From contig VZDJ01007749.1 of assembly GCA_008694505.1 (NCBI GenBank), positions 2,756,941-2,820,940 of the forward strand: a DNA stretch of 64,000 nt, written 5' to 3'. The stretch is from Cyanoderma ruficeps. Its lineage: Eukaryota > Chordata > Aves > Passeriformes > Timaliidae. The notes below the pieces were generated by a model. The model saw nothing but the letters and a program-made list of their open reading frames with translations. It was not told where the DNA came from and did no database searches. Numbering within the stretch: the stretch's first letter is position 1; the number at the start of each line of letters is the position of its first letter. Shown in pieces: positions 1 through 12,452 of this stretch. The translations under genes and the position numbers were made by a program.

Positions 1-1677
1 ATACCTGGCATATGGGTGCTTTATCCACTTCTGTCCACTTCTCCATCCATTAGACTAGAGATTGTTAAAGGGGGTATGTGCAACATGCATTTATTGACTT
101 GGTTCTGGTATAAGTCCATAGTTTGGTCTTAGAATCTGTCACAGCATTGATTGTGTCTTTCACAAGCATGTCTAGGAGTAAGTAGTAGGGCTTCTGGGCT
201 GTTAAAGTTGTTTTATGAACATGCAGTAGAACCTGTCTGAGACACCCCCTCTTTGCCACATGTAGCTCAGAGAACAGTCTGGAATTAAAATTATCTTTAA
301 TCTGTCCTACGAAATTATATTGTTCGCTAGGGGAAAACAAAAAACTTTTTTTGCATATAGATGAGGTGGAAACTTGACTTTAATAATTGCTTCAGATTTG
401 CAGGAAATTATATTTAGTTCTCTGTGCTTTTCAAAGTTGATTTAAAAAATAAAGTTGCAATGACTTGGAATAAAATGTTACAACTGTCCAGAAAGGGCAC
501 TGACAAAGTATTGTACTTGTTTGTACTGGCAAAATGAAGTTCAGTGGCACTTTCAAAATTACTTCCAGTGTAATTATTTCTGATAAGGAACTTGTCTGAT
601 ATTGTGTATATTTTGAGATGTTCAAGTCCATGACTTAGTTACCTTGCTTTTGATCTTTACTTGGGCACTACGCTCCCCAATAGATACACATCAGAGACAT
701 CTTTGTGTAGGGAACTGCTGTCTGAGGCTGGCCAGTTGCAGGGGGGACTCCTGGTATTAGTGTTTTTTAATTTGTGTTTTAATACATATGTGCCTCCAGT
801 CTCCAGTGTAATTTGTGATCGAGTGGGGAGGAATATGGTGGTGAGACTTTGTCCTTCCTTTATATCTCAAGTCTGGTTTTTGTTGGGAAATCACAAGTCT
901 TCTGTGGTTACAGTGAACAAGTTGACAGTAAGGTTTGGCTTTATAAAAGATTTTCTTCCCAACGCTGTTATAGCTGAAGGTTTTCACATCTTCAGCCACA
1001 ATTTCTTACTTTTCATTAAGGGAAAACTTTTCTCCTTTTCCATTTGTTTCCTAAAGAACATAAAATATTTTAATAAGGGTTTTCTTTTGTTTTAAAATTT
1101 AAGCTTAAATAGCTAAACTGGATTTTGATTTTGAGATGTATATGACTTCTTTTATTTTTCTTCTTAAGTTTGAAGGCTCTGGCTCTCAATTGTGAAATGT
1201 AACTAACAGACTTTTCAAAACCTGTTATTTCATAGCCCTTCAATTTGTTCCCAAGAACAATGACATTTTCTGACTAATAGATGGCACTATGTATAGCATA
1301 AATGGTTCTTGCCCGTGGAATACAGAAGACTCTGCTGCTGTGAAAGATGGATTTAGTCTTTCACCTAAGTGCTGCTCTTAAAAGTCTTGTTAGCATAATA
1401 CTAGTGTTGTGTGCTTAATTATGTATGTTCAGCAACTTACTGCCTGGCAATAAATCTAGTCTGAGCTCTAAATAATATTTCTACTCTCTCAGTCCATGTT
1501 GCTATAAATGTTTAATTTCTTTTCATTCTGATAACTGCATTTGACTAGTGCACTTGATCAGAAAGTGTCTAATTGGTTGTTTCTGTGCACTGTATTTCTA
1601 GCAGGGCTCAATCTGGTCCTGCATGATTTACTTCTCTGTATGCTTAACTAAAAGAAACGGGTGTGTGTTGCTTATAG

Positions 1678-1789
1678 GAGCCACCGGCCTCTTGCCTGGA
1701 GGCATGGAGTTGCCTGTGGACTGTTCCTTCTGCAGAGTGCCTATATTTTTTGAGGAGTATGAATTGCTAGATTGCCCATGTCAATTAAG
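1678..1789 (+). other. candidate alternative 5' exon (unproven)
   Basis: This 112-base segment is bounded by an AG (1676-1677) and a GT (1790-1791, AAG|GTAAAA). It is open in one frame throughout, and contains an ATG at 1704 with G at -3 and +4. That ATG starts a 29-codon frame with two Cys pairs (CSFC and CPC). Joined directly to the FBXO11 exon at 19889, the leftover AG plus ATGATG gives an immediate in-frame TGA. It would therefore act as a leader exon with a short upstream ORF, not an N-terminal extension. The pyrimidine tract before the acceptor is poor. I do not recognise the peptide. It may be chance. Confidence 0.25.
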
Positions 1790-4700
1790 GTAAAAATTCT
1801 TGGAAGCAGCACTTGTTTCTGCCAAGATACTAGTTTGTGAAGTTGTGAACTAAACCTCAGAGAGTGAACCCAAAATACCATATTTACAGCATCTGGATGT
1901 AGGATGGGTGTTGGTATACGTGGAGGAAAAACGAGTAAAGGTTGCTCTTGGTAACTTCTTGATTAAATTCGGAATGGTGAGACATAACGCAGTATTTTAA
2001 AGAATTATTCTTAAAATACGTGTTCTGTGTAAAACAGTCACAAAATTACACGTGAACAAATTATTTCAATAAATACACTAGCATTTTTTGTATAAGTTTA
2101 TTTGTTCAACCTATAGAATATGAACAGTTTGTTTTTTAAATTAGCCATAATTTGAGAATAAACATGTCAAGAATTCAATCTGACAGTTGCTTAGAATACA
2201 TCTTAAGACAATTTTTTAACTATGTTAAGCATGAATATAACAAAGATGACTAATACTCTGTGCTCAACCAAAATACGGGGGGAACGTGGCAAAGCTCAAT
2301 GCACTTGTAAACTATCTTTGATACATATTAGAATGTGGGGAATATCCCAGTTTTGCTGCTAGAAAAATGGTGAACAGAGATGTAAGAGTGCTGTACTTGA
2401 TGGTTGACAAACATTGTATATTTTAGTTCAGTGGGGGAAAAATATCCATTTATTTAGCAGGCTGGATTTAACTGTGTTCGTGACCCTTGTGGCATACATG
2501 AAGCTGAGTGCACAAAATAAGGGCACAAAATATATTTTGCTTGCTAGAAATGTTTTGAATGCTTGTGATTTAAGAGCAACTCATGATGGATTCTTTTCTT
2601 TTGAGTCTCTAGTGATACTGAATCTGCTCGTGTCTGTGCTGGCGCTTCAGATCTAACAGACTACATAAATGTAGTAATGGGAGGCTTTGTGTGCTTCCAA
2701 ATGGACAGTGTCTCTTGCACATTCTATATGTGTAGGATTTGAAACTCGCTGTGATTCATTGTTCTGAGTTTGCATCTATGCTCTTGCTATCCCATGGTAG
2801 TCTGCAGAGAGAGTGGACGCAGAGTGCCTGTGTAAAGACAGGATCATCAGTCTGTAGATGCTTTGCATGCAAGGTTTTCCTCTAGGAACACTTGGACACT
2901 TCAGAGGCTCTCTTCAAGGTAAAGATGCTAGACAGTCAATAAAAAACCTCTTGTGTTTGGAAGTGATGGTTAGTACTGGATTGGTGCTGAATTGTTGGCA
3001 TTGACCCATGTTCCCTGAAGCACTGCAGTTCTCTAGGATTAAATTATGCAGGAAACGTGAAAAGACAGGAGCAGAATGAGGTGGTTCTGACTCTTATTCT
3101 TCTAAGTATTTAAGGTTGGTTCTTATTTTATTTTTAATTAGCTAGCACATGTATGTATGCACATATGCATATGTATGCACATAAGGCAAGCTCTTGCTGT
3201 GTGACAAGAGTCCTGAACTTTCCTCCACCAAAGACACGGCCTCCTGTAAGTGCTTTGAGAGTCTGAGATACAAAGTAGAATATCTTTTTCTGGAGATACT
3301 TTTCTACATGCGGCAGATCAGAGGGATCTGTTAAGGGAAATTAATCTCTAGGGTGATATCTCAGCTTTGTTTACTTGTTGATTTCTGGTTCTAACTGGAC
3401 ATTCCATCTACCATAATATTTTTCCAGAATATCACTGCAGATAGTGCAGTGCATCTGTTTGCTATGAGTGTCTATCTATTGTCTATCATATGGAAGTAAA
3501 AATTGATTCCATCATAGTTCAGTCATTGGCCTGTTTCTCATCTTGTGCCAGTGTCAGAAATGCACACAGCACTGGCATGAAATAATTCACTGGCTGTACG
3601 TACTACATTTCAAAGATAGCAGACTGATTTGATGTCAGGCTTCATAGTTTTTCAACCATGGTTTGACTGATGCACCAAAATTTCTTTGTGTTCCTTACAT
3701 GTTAGTCATCAGTGGTGGCATATGCTCTGACATCTAAGGAAAAAAATATTGTCAAGCAGCTCCTGTACCGTGACAGGACTCTTCCAGGTGTATTTATCTG
3801 TTGCCTGCCTTCTAGCTGTGCTGGCTGCAGGCTTTTGGTTCACAGGGTTAGGGTAATGCCCACTTGCCCAGCCCTTAACTGGGAGTATAGAATCCATGGG
3901 CTGTGTGTTTTCTTTCAGTTTAACTGCTGCCCAAACCCTTGTGGGGTGGTGTTTCTGAGGCACAGAACTGGCATTGAGATGGTTTTGGTAGCTTTGGGTT
4001 GGAGGGAGGAGGTGGCCGCTCTATGAAAATTTCAGTTGCACAATGAGTATGATGAGTGTGACTCTGTAGTTGTCCAGTTCAGTAAAGAAAAATGTGGGAT
4101 ACCTGTGGTTAATGAAATTAAGGACTTTTGGTACTGAATTGATCTCCTCTCAAGTGCTAACATGAGGTAAAGTAACATTGAAAACTGTTTCACTAGATTT
4201 GCTTTTATTTTCACCAGTAATTTTCAGTAGTATTTAAATTCAAATGAGTTCACAGAAAATACTTTTTCTACGCTTGCTTTACAGTAGTGATGTCTGAAAG
4301 AAGCAGCAGGTGAAAGAATGTAAGCAGCAGTGTCTTTCAAATCCTCCTCACCTACTTTTGAAAGATGTTAATCGTTTAACTCATGAATCGGGTGGAGTAT
4401 GCCAAGATGGCAGCAGCCAGTTCTGGTTTGGCTCCAGCAGTTTCCAGCAAGTTTTCCAGTGTAGAGTTCTTAAACAATGTGCCATCGTCTCATCCCAGGT
4501 TATCAGTTAGGAGAAGAAATGGCTGTAAGCAAACCAGCAGGGACAGAGATGTGAACACTGTTCACATAACCCCAGAGCACTGCATGGTGAACACGCCAGT
4601 CTAAGCCCGTGTGAAAACAAACTCACCATGCCTCCGTGCTGTCTTACTCTCTCCTGTTCTAGCCTTGCCTATGAGCTCCTCAAGGTGAGTTTGGGGTTTT

Positions 4701-6936
4701 TCCCCTCTGCTGTGTCTGAAGTGACTGACTGACTTGGCTGCTTCTCCAGGTGCTCCTGCACATTAATAACAATGGAACAATTGAGTAGTTTGCAGGTGTG
4801 TCAGATTGGTAAATTCAGAACAGGTGAAACTGTGACAGGATGACTTGATGAAGGAAGCTGAAACTGAGGTGATGATTACAAAGACTGACAGAAAATAGGG
4901 CCTGGAAAATAAATTCAATTTGCTGATGTTATATAACCATCTTAGTGCAGCCTGTAGATTCATTAGTTTGGGAACATACTTTGTAAGGGAGAATGATTGT
5001 GTATGGCTTTGCTTTTAGCAAATTGACTGTAATTTAGAGTGAGGGTGTAGGAGGTAGAATATATTAATACTCTGACTTTCTAGCTGGTGCAATCTTGTCT
5101 AGCAGGTGAGTTTTTCAGCGTGTTCAGCCAGCGTGTGTTCCAGCATATTTCAATTTACAGCTGCAAAGATCCTTGAAACCATGAACTGGCGCAGTAGCAC
5201 TTGCTGGTTTGTTTGTTTTTTTTAATACTGGTGAGAGCTTAATAATATGGAGAAAGAATGTTTATCTCTTTCTGTACCAGTGGGACATTCACAGGTTTGT
5301 GCAAAGATGTCGTACAGTAATAGTGTAATATTACCTCATTCCAGGTGAAAGATGTGGGGGTGGGGGGCAGGTACTATTTTGAAGATCAACCTTCATTCGT
5401 TCAACCTGTCATTCATCCTGGTGTGAGCAGAGAGGACTGGAGGAGCATGAGGTGGGGAGAGGAGCAGCGGGAAGGGAGCGTGGCTTGCTGCAGATAGCCC
5501 GGAGTCCATTCTGAGCCTCGGGAGAGCTCTCCAGGCACAGCCCATGGCCTCTGCTCAGCTCTGTGTCTGGGAGGCTTCACTTCTGAACAGAGGTGGAGGT
5601 TACCCCTGCTCTGCCACCACCCTAGCAGTGCAGACTTTGAAGTCTTAATTCTCTTAAACAAAGGTCTGATGGATGCCTTGGAGTTTGTCTTCTTTCTCAG
5701 CTCTAGCAGTAAGGGAATAATCTTCTCCTACAGCTCTGTAATCAAAGCTTTTATTTCAGTTATAACCGCGTTTGAGCAGTGTAAACAAGATCACACAGGC
5801 AGTGGTTTGTTTACTTCTTCGTGCTGGTCTTCCAGGTAAACCCTAAAACTTCATTACCTTTTGGTGTTTAATGTGGAAAGGTGAGGAGAGAAGCAGCTTG
5901 AGTACTCTTGTTTAAAATTTCTACACATTGGCTTTGAGATTGACCTCTTTGGATTTTTTTCTGTAGATACAATTAAAGAAATTGAAAAGGAAGGCTGTTT
6001 CTATCAGTTAGTCATCAGCATTCAATTTTGTAGAAATGTTGCTGCTCCTCTAAAACAGCTTTTTGTTACAAATATGCTAGCAGTTGCTCTCCTTTACACA
6101 AACACTGTTTATTTAAAAACAAAGAGATAAAGGCTTGGTGATGTTCCACTTGTCTGGTCAAGTGTATAGGAGGGCCCTGGGATGTTTTACAGCCTAACTC
6201 TGGGTCAAAATACACAGCAGTGGTGTTTTTCTCCTCTCAGACCTCTGGATCAGGAAGATGATGAAATGAAACTGAGTCTGACAGTTGGGAAGGAATGATG
6301 TAATATATGGATTATGGAAGTCTAAGAGAAGGAGGGAATTTCTGTTACTTAAACAAGTTATATTTTTGTATTTCTAATCAAAGCTTTAAATTGCTGCACT
6401 GAAGATGCTTTGACTTAACCTAAAATAGTATTTCTTCATAATAATTTTTTACTGACAAAATATGTTTTGATACAGATTATTTGGCAACACTGGTGTGGAA
6501 AATATCTGCATTCATGTAGCTGTGTAGATTTACATGTGTGTGGTTGGAAGTACTCTGGTCTGTCTTCGTGTCCTAATGTCACAATGTCTGGGATTTTTAG
6601 CAGAGTTAAAATGGGCTGAGGTTTTTGAGATACTGAAGTGCTACAAACTTGTTTTATAGCAAAACAATTGGATTGGAGCTTCAGTGAAGGCCAATGGTAA
6701 GGCCTTGTAATAGAAGTCTGGAGGGTAAATGTTTCAGGTCTTGGTATGTTAAGCAGGAATGGGAGAGCATTTACCTGATGAGAATGCTGGGGTCAGGCAG
6801 TGATTGAATTGTTCTCTGATGGTGCCTTCTGCCTTTGCCGCATTAACAAGGCCACAGCCATCTTGGAAAGGGGTCATCGTTTGGAGGCGCCACAGACTCC
6901 AGGCGCCCTGTGCTGATGCTTAGTCACCCTCACAGG

Positions 6937-6950
6937 AAAAAAAAAAAAAA
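6937..6950 (+). repeat. A14 homopolymer after a GC-richer segment
   Basis: There is a run of 14 A residues. The preceding about 100 bases (6838-6936) are noticeably richer in G+C than the surroundings and hold two GGCGCC palindromes about 16 bases apart. This could be the tail of an old retrocopy, but no target-site duplication was identified. It may simply be a mononucleotide repeat. Confidence 0.5.
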
Positions 6951-9178
6951 GTCCTCTTATGGAAATCTTTTTCTGATGTCCTTCCAGTGCTTAAATGCTT
7001 TCTCACCTTACTAGTGTACAGCTGTAAACTCAGTGAATTTCTGCAGTGTTTTGGGCCAAGAAGGTCTTTGTTTTTAGTTTCAATATTTGAGCAGTTTGTC
7101 CTGCAGAGGAGATAATTATCTATAAGATTAGTTGTCATAGAAAACTTATCTGAAGGTTTGTCAGCCATCTGTCTTGTTTGTAATACGATGTTCCTTTTTA
7201 ACATTAATACTGTTTATTACTGCAACTTTTTAAGGATATAGTCAGATGACCTAAAAACCACAGTAAATTAGTACTATGAAATGACAGCCCTCTTGAACCA
7301 AGGTATTGTGACTTCCTAGGCTGATGATGCACTAAGTAAAATTAGTTTGGCTAAACAAGGGGTGTTTATCTGTTCTGGTGGATCAGTGTGTTCAGAACTG
7401 TTTCAGGCCTGCACACCTGTGACTCTTTTCTCACAGTGTGTTTTTGTGTATATATCAAATTTATCTACAGAAGAATGCCTTGGCAGCTCTGCATATGCAC
7501 AGAGCTGCATTTCTATTTTGTACATATTTAACTTTTCATCAACGCTAAAAATTATTGAAAAGGACAAGATGAAACTGTGTGGGCTCATTGGAATGTCGGG
7601 GTAAAGGAGCAGTCAGCACTAGTCAAGGCATGAAGGGGAACCTCACCATGGGGCAGCTGTCTTGCCACCACATCTTGACATCTTTGAATACTTTCCAGTC
7701 AATCTTTCAGTCTTTTAAAATCTTTCTTTGGGAAATGTAGGTAAAAATAAGCAGAGAAAGGAGTTTATTGATTCCCTTTTTTCCTGCATGTGTTTTGTGC
7801 ACTGACTGTCCGAAGTGCCCTGATCTGTAAATAGACTTGGTGTATGTATGTATGTATACTTGCTTGGTGTAGATATCCTAGAGAAAATATCTGAGGTCAG
7901 TGGGTAATGACGGAACTGTGCACACGTGAAAGGAGAAAACCGACCATCCTAATTGTACCACTTACAGATTATCTTTGATATTTTGGCAAAATGAGAAAGA
8001 GCATTCCTCTTTAGACCTCTTTAGGTCCTTGTGGCCCTTTAGCATAGAGTTTATTGTTTGATGGCTTTTTCAATCTATCTTTCAGTGGCTCACAACACAG
8101 GATTACTGTCTGTAGTGAAGGGCTTTGAGAGTCTGGATGGAAGGGGCTGTTACTGGGCTCTTCTTCAACCATACTGTTTCCCTATTGCTTTTTGCTGCAT
8201 GTGTTCAGCTTTTATAGTTAATGCACACGATATAAAAATACTTTTCTGAATAGAAATTTACCACACTGGCATGACAAATTTGTAGGAAGTGTGGTGGCTC
8301 AGACCTTCAAAATGGAAACAGAATAAATGGCAAAACCCCTCTTCTGTCTAGTCTTAAAATTAGTGAATATCCAGAATTTGGGAAACTAAACATGGGAGTT
8401 CAGGTGCATGAGAAGGAGGACTTGTTCAAGAAATGAAAAGCTCAGGATTCTGCTGTAGGTATGCCAAAAGACTAGGCAGACTGGGGAAGAAAAAAATAAC
8501 CCTATTGAAAACTTTCAGTATTTCTGGACAATTTTGAAAAAAAACAAAAAAATTAGTAGTTTCTTTCCATTTTGTAACTTATGCTTGCTCTCAGGTAACT
8601 AAGCTTACTCTGCCTGCTTGAACTTTATTTCCTCTTAATGTTGCTAAGAATAAATTTGAAATGGAAATAATAAGCATCTACTTCTTTTGGCAAGGAGGAA
8701 TCTATAAGGCCTTTTTTTTTTTAGATGGGCATTTCCATACTGTTTAGTGTAACAGAGCTTTAGTCAAATTGGGACCATAAGAAAAACAGTTGAGAGATAC
8801 TAAGAAAAGAAGCTAGATTTATTTTTAAATGAAATTGTCAGTAGCTGAAAATAGTTCATCAGATACAGGGCATCATCTGTGGTTTTCAACTTGAGAATAT
8901 TCACTGCAAAAAATCTCGTTCTGGAAACTCTGAAGTTGTGCAGCCATTACATTTAACTTCAGAATTTATCAGGAAAAATGTATCTGCAGTTAGTGTAATT
9001 AATTACCAAAATACATAATTAACAGCCAAATACACAGATTTTTGCCCTCCACCCACACACCTTGACAGTTGTTGGTGTTTTAGTCTCTGAAGTTTTACCA
9101 AAAGCAGAGTTCCTGTATGAAAATCAGTTGTGTTATTCATTAAGAACATGTTTCTGGAGTTCGAATGCACGTATGTGC

Positions 9179-9252
9179 AGCTGTTAGATATCTATATACA
9201 CATAAATACATGTATATGGGTTTATGTATACGTATATATCTATCTAACAGCT
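9179..9252. repeat. AT-rich inverted repeat (hairpin)
   Basis: Perfect 12-base arms, AGCTGTTAGATA (9179-9190) and TATCTAACAGCT (9241-9252), flank a TA/TG-rich interior that itself pairs imperfectly. The element could extrude as a cruciform or be a small palindromic repeat. No flanking target duplication was seen. Confidence 0.7.
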
Positions 9253-12200
9253 CCTCACGATGTGAAATGACAGCGTTAATAGAAAATACTAATGGAAATT
9301 TAATAGCTACCTAAAAAAAGCTTTTAGAAGTTCATTGATGCGGCATTTCATGCATGATGCTGCTTTTAATGGCAAAGATACATCATCAGTCAGAATCTGA
9401 CAGCCTGTTTTCCTTGCTGTTGAAAACAGGAAAGTTAAAACCAGCTGAGTGCTGTGGGGTGGTTGGTTATGCAGTGCTGTGGAACGGGCTGGATAACTTA
9501 GTGTTTACAGAACTCACACAGTGTTTAGGTTTGAAAAAAGAAGTGTCTGTCTGTAAAAATAAACCTGGTTTTAAAAAAGTTCTGTTTAAAGGCAGAGAAA
9601 ACAAAAACAATGGTAAAGACTTGATTAATATATCGAAACTATGCCATTTGGTTTCTAATGAAATCAGGATGTAATTTTATTATTTTTTTTCCTCCCCAGA
9701 TATCCAAGAGCAGTAACTTCTGGGTTGGGGTGTTTAGGACATCCTTAGTCTACGGGGCAAGGAAGAACAGTGTGTCCTCCCTGTGCTGCAATTTCCTTGA
9801 ACATATAATACAAAACCTTATTTCCAGCTTTCCTCATGTTTGATTTTCAACACATGTTGGCAGTGGAAAACAGATGATCCTGTTCTTCCAATTTGTATTT
9901 AAATCATGTATTAGTATCGTAAAACTTGGTAGAAAAGCTGTTTAGCCTTTATCTCCCAGAGTGGGTTTAAACAATGATAGTTGTTCTTGTGTAGGATTTA
10001 CTTTTTCTCAAAGCAGCTTGGGTTTAGATAGGCCCTTAGTCCTACAGTATTTGGTGTTGTCAGCAGTTTTTTATTTTTACTGTAGCTCTTAACAAATGGA
10101 GTTTTGAATCAGATGTGCACTACTGCAGTGGTGCTTTATAGTTTGATGACAGATTTCTTAGCCCGTCTTAATTACATATATGCTGGCAAATAAGTATTTC
10201 CCTCCTGCACCCTGACGATACTTGGCACCTTCTCTGGTTCCACGCGTTGTTTTCTCAGACATTTCCCTGAAGCTAAACAGAACCATGCCTTCCTGCTATT
10301 GACAGGCACCTTGGAGTTGATAATTTAAGGAACAGAATACTAGGAACAGTCATTGAAGTTTTCAGAGTAGGGATCAGATAAGTGACTGTATGTAAACCTT
10401 GCCACAGTTAGGCTGGTAAAATTCAGCCTTCCTATGACATATGTTAGATACGACATGTTTTTGACTAATTCAAGGATAAAAAATGCTTGCTTTCCTTTTT
10501 TTTATGTGTGCATGTTTCTGGCATAATAATGCACATACATTATTTTTATTAAATAGCTTTTCTTGAAAGGTTAAAAATAACTATGTCTTATAACAAGGGG
10601 TCTCTTCGGTGAATAAAAGAACAAGAATTTGGCAGGAACTAATGATTTTTAAATTTTTTTCCTCTCCAGTGTAATGTATTTGTGTTCCAGATCCTATTGT
10701 TAGTTATGGTGTTCTTATAGTGATATTTAACAGTTTCTTTGCGGGGGGGGGTTTTATGTGCAGGAGTTTCTTTGGGTTTTGTTTTTTTCATTTCAGCTGT
10801 AACATTTGAAATTCTGTCTAAGTGCTGATTGTAGTACTAGGGCAGCTGGAGGAGGCAGTGTGCTTGTTTAATATCAGTGTAATAGTAAGGGAAAATAGCA
10901 AAAAAAAGGTAGCAGAATTGATATTTCTTTCATCTGGCATTTGCACAGTTGTCTTTTTCTAGAGACATGCTCTTGAACATCCAAAATTGTGAGGAGTGTT
11001 AGCACAAGGTGTGTTTTCCTCCTAGCTATCTCTCAAGGTTACAAGGTCCGTATTTTTTCCTCTGGACTGTTTGGTGTTTCTCTGTTTCTTCATAGGCTAA
11101 TTGTCAGCTTGGAAACTTTGCTTGGTACAGTAGGGAAGACAGACAGCCAAATCCAGTAAGCTGTAAAGTATTATTAATATTATTTTCTTCCTCTTGCTAC
11201 TTTCTTAGAGGAAATAATACTGACTTAACCCTTGAAACCCAGCGCACAAAAAGAACTGTCTGGCCTTTCATCTTGGTTTGTTTTTTCCTTAGCCTTTTTG
11301 CCACTGCAAGACATATCCATGACTGCCTTTCCTTGTCATGCCAGGCATTTCAGAAGCTCTTTTAATTCTGAAGCACTAAACCAGGAATTTCCTAAGGTTC
11401 ATCGAAACTGCTCTTTGACATAATGAGGTTTAAGCTGGGCCAATGTATTGATAGATGTCAGTCACTTCTGATGGAGAGTCCATGGAAGGCAGATGGCTTT
11501 GCATGGCAAGTATCTCCAAATCTGCTACTACGCTCAGTAGCAGGAGATACATATTTTTTTCTGCCTGTTTTACAACAGTGTTCTGCAGATGTGGCTCATG
11601 ACAGCGAAATCTGTGGGAGGCTTTCATTTCCTGAAAATTGGGTGAAATGGTTGTGCCCTGAGATGGTGTTTTACAGGGGTTATCCTTGAATAGCTGCAGT
11701 AGTGTTAATTCATAATGAGACTTGTGAATTGTTTTATTGCACTTTTAAGAGGGAGCCATGTTTCTCTTGGTTTTCCATGGATCACAGAAAATTTCTGTAA
11801 ATGGATCAGTTATGGACTGTAGAAAACTTAAAGTGTAAGTTGTGGATGCGTTAAGTGAAATCTCTGCATTCTCATTGAATTTACTCATTCCTAGACTGTG
11901 GGTTTGCCCCAAATTTTTTCAAAGATACCAGAAACTCAGCTAGAAAAGAAATGAGTAGTGTCCTGCTCCTTCTTTAGCAGTGCTAAAGGAGGTGAGGCTG
12001 AATTGCTGCCAGAAGTTAATACAAAGAGGAAATCACAAACTTGTAATTATTTTTCTGGAGTTACTGGTATCAAGAATATCCAGACTTAGTCTAATTAAAG
12101 AAGGTAAGGTTTCTACTTCATAGTTCAGCTACTCTCTGCTTATTAGAAATAAACTGTCCTCACAAATAAATATCTCTTATTAATTTTACATATGGTAGTT

Positions 12201-12292
12201 AGAACATTTTTCTCCCTGAGTTTTGGAGGCAGGTTTTCATCCTGGTAATGTCCAGCCATTTAGCTGACACCATTTTCATGAAAGTGAGTTCT

Positions 12293-12452
12293 CTGGGTTT
12301 CTGGGGTTGTTTTTTTGGGATTTTTTGGGTTTTTTTGTGGTTGTTTGTTTGCTTGCTTTTTGTGGTTTTTGATGATTTGTTTATTTGTTGGTTGTTTGTT
12401 TTGGTGGGGGTTGTATTTGCTGGGGTTTTTTTGTGGGTGTTCGTTTGTTTTA
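12293..12452 (+). repeat. G/T-rich low-complexity tract 1
   Basis: About 160 bases consist almost only of G and T in irregular GTTT, GGTTT and GGGTTTTT units, T/G-rich on the sense strand of FBXO11. It creates spurious open frames on both strands (Phe/Trp/Cys/Val-rich on plus, Lys/Thr/Asn-rich on minus). No longer-period repeat is visible. Confidence 0.8.

Noticed and set aside
661..1095. 144-codon plus-strand open frame near the window start
   Set aside because: Low-complexity hydrophobic content, no homology recognised, and no good start context or promoter.
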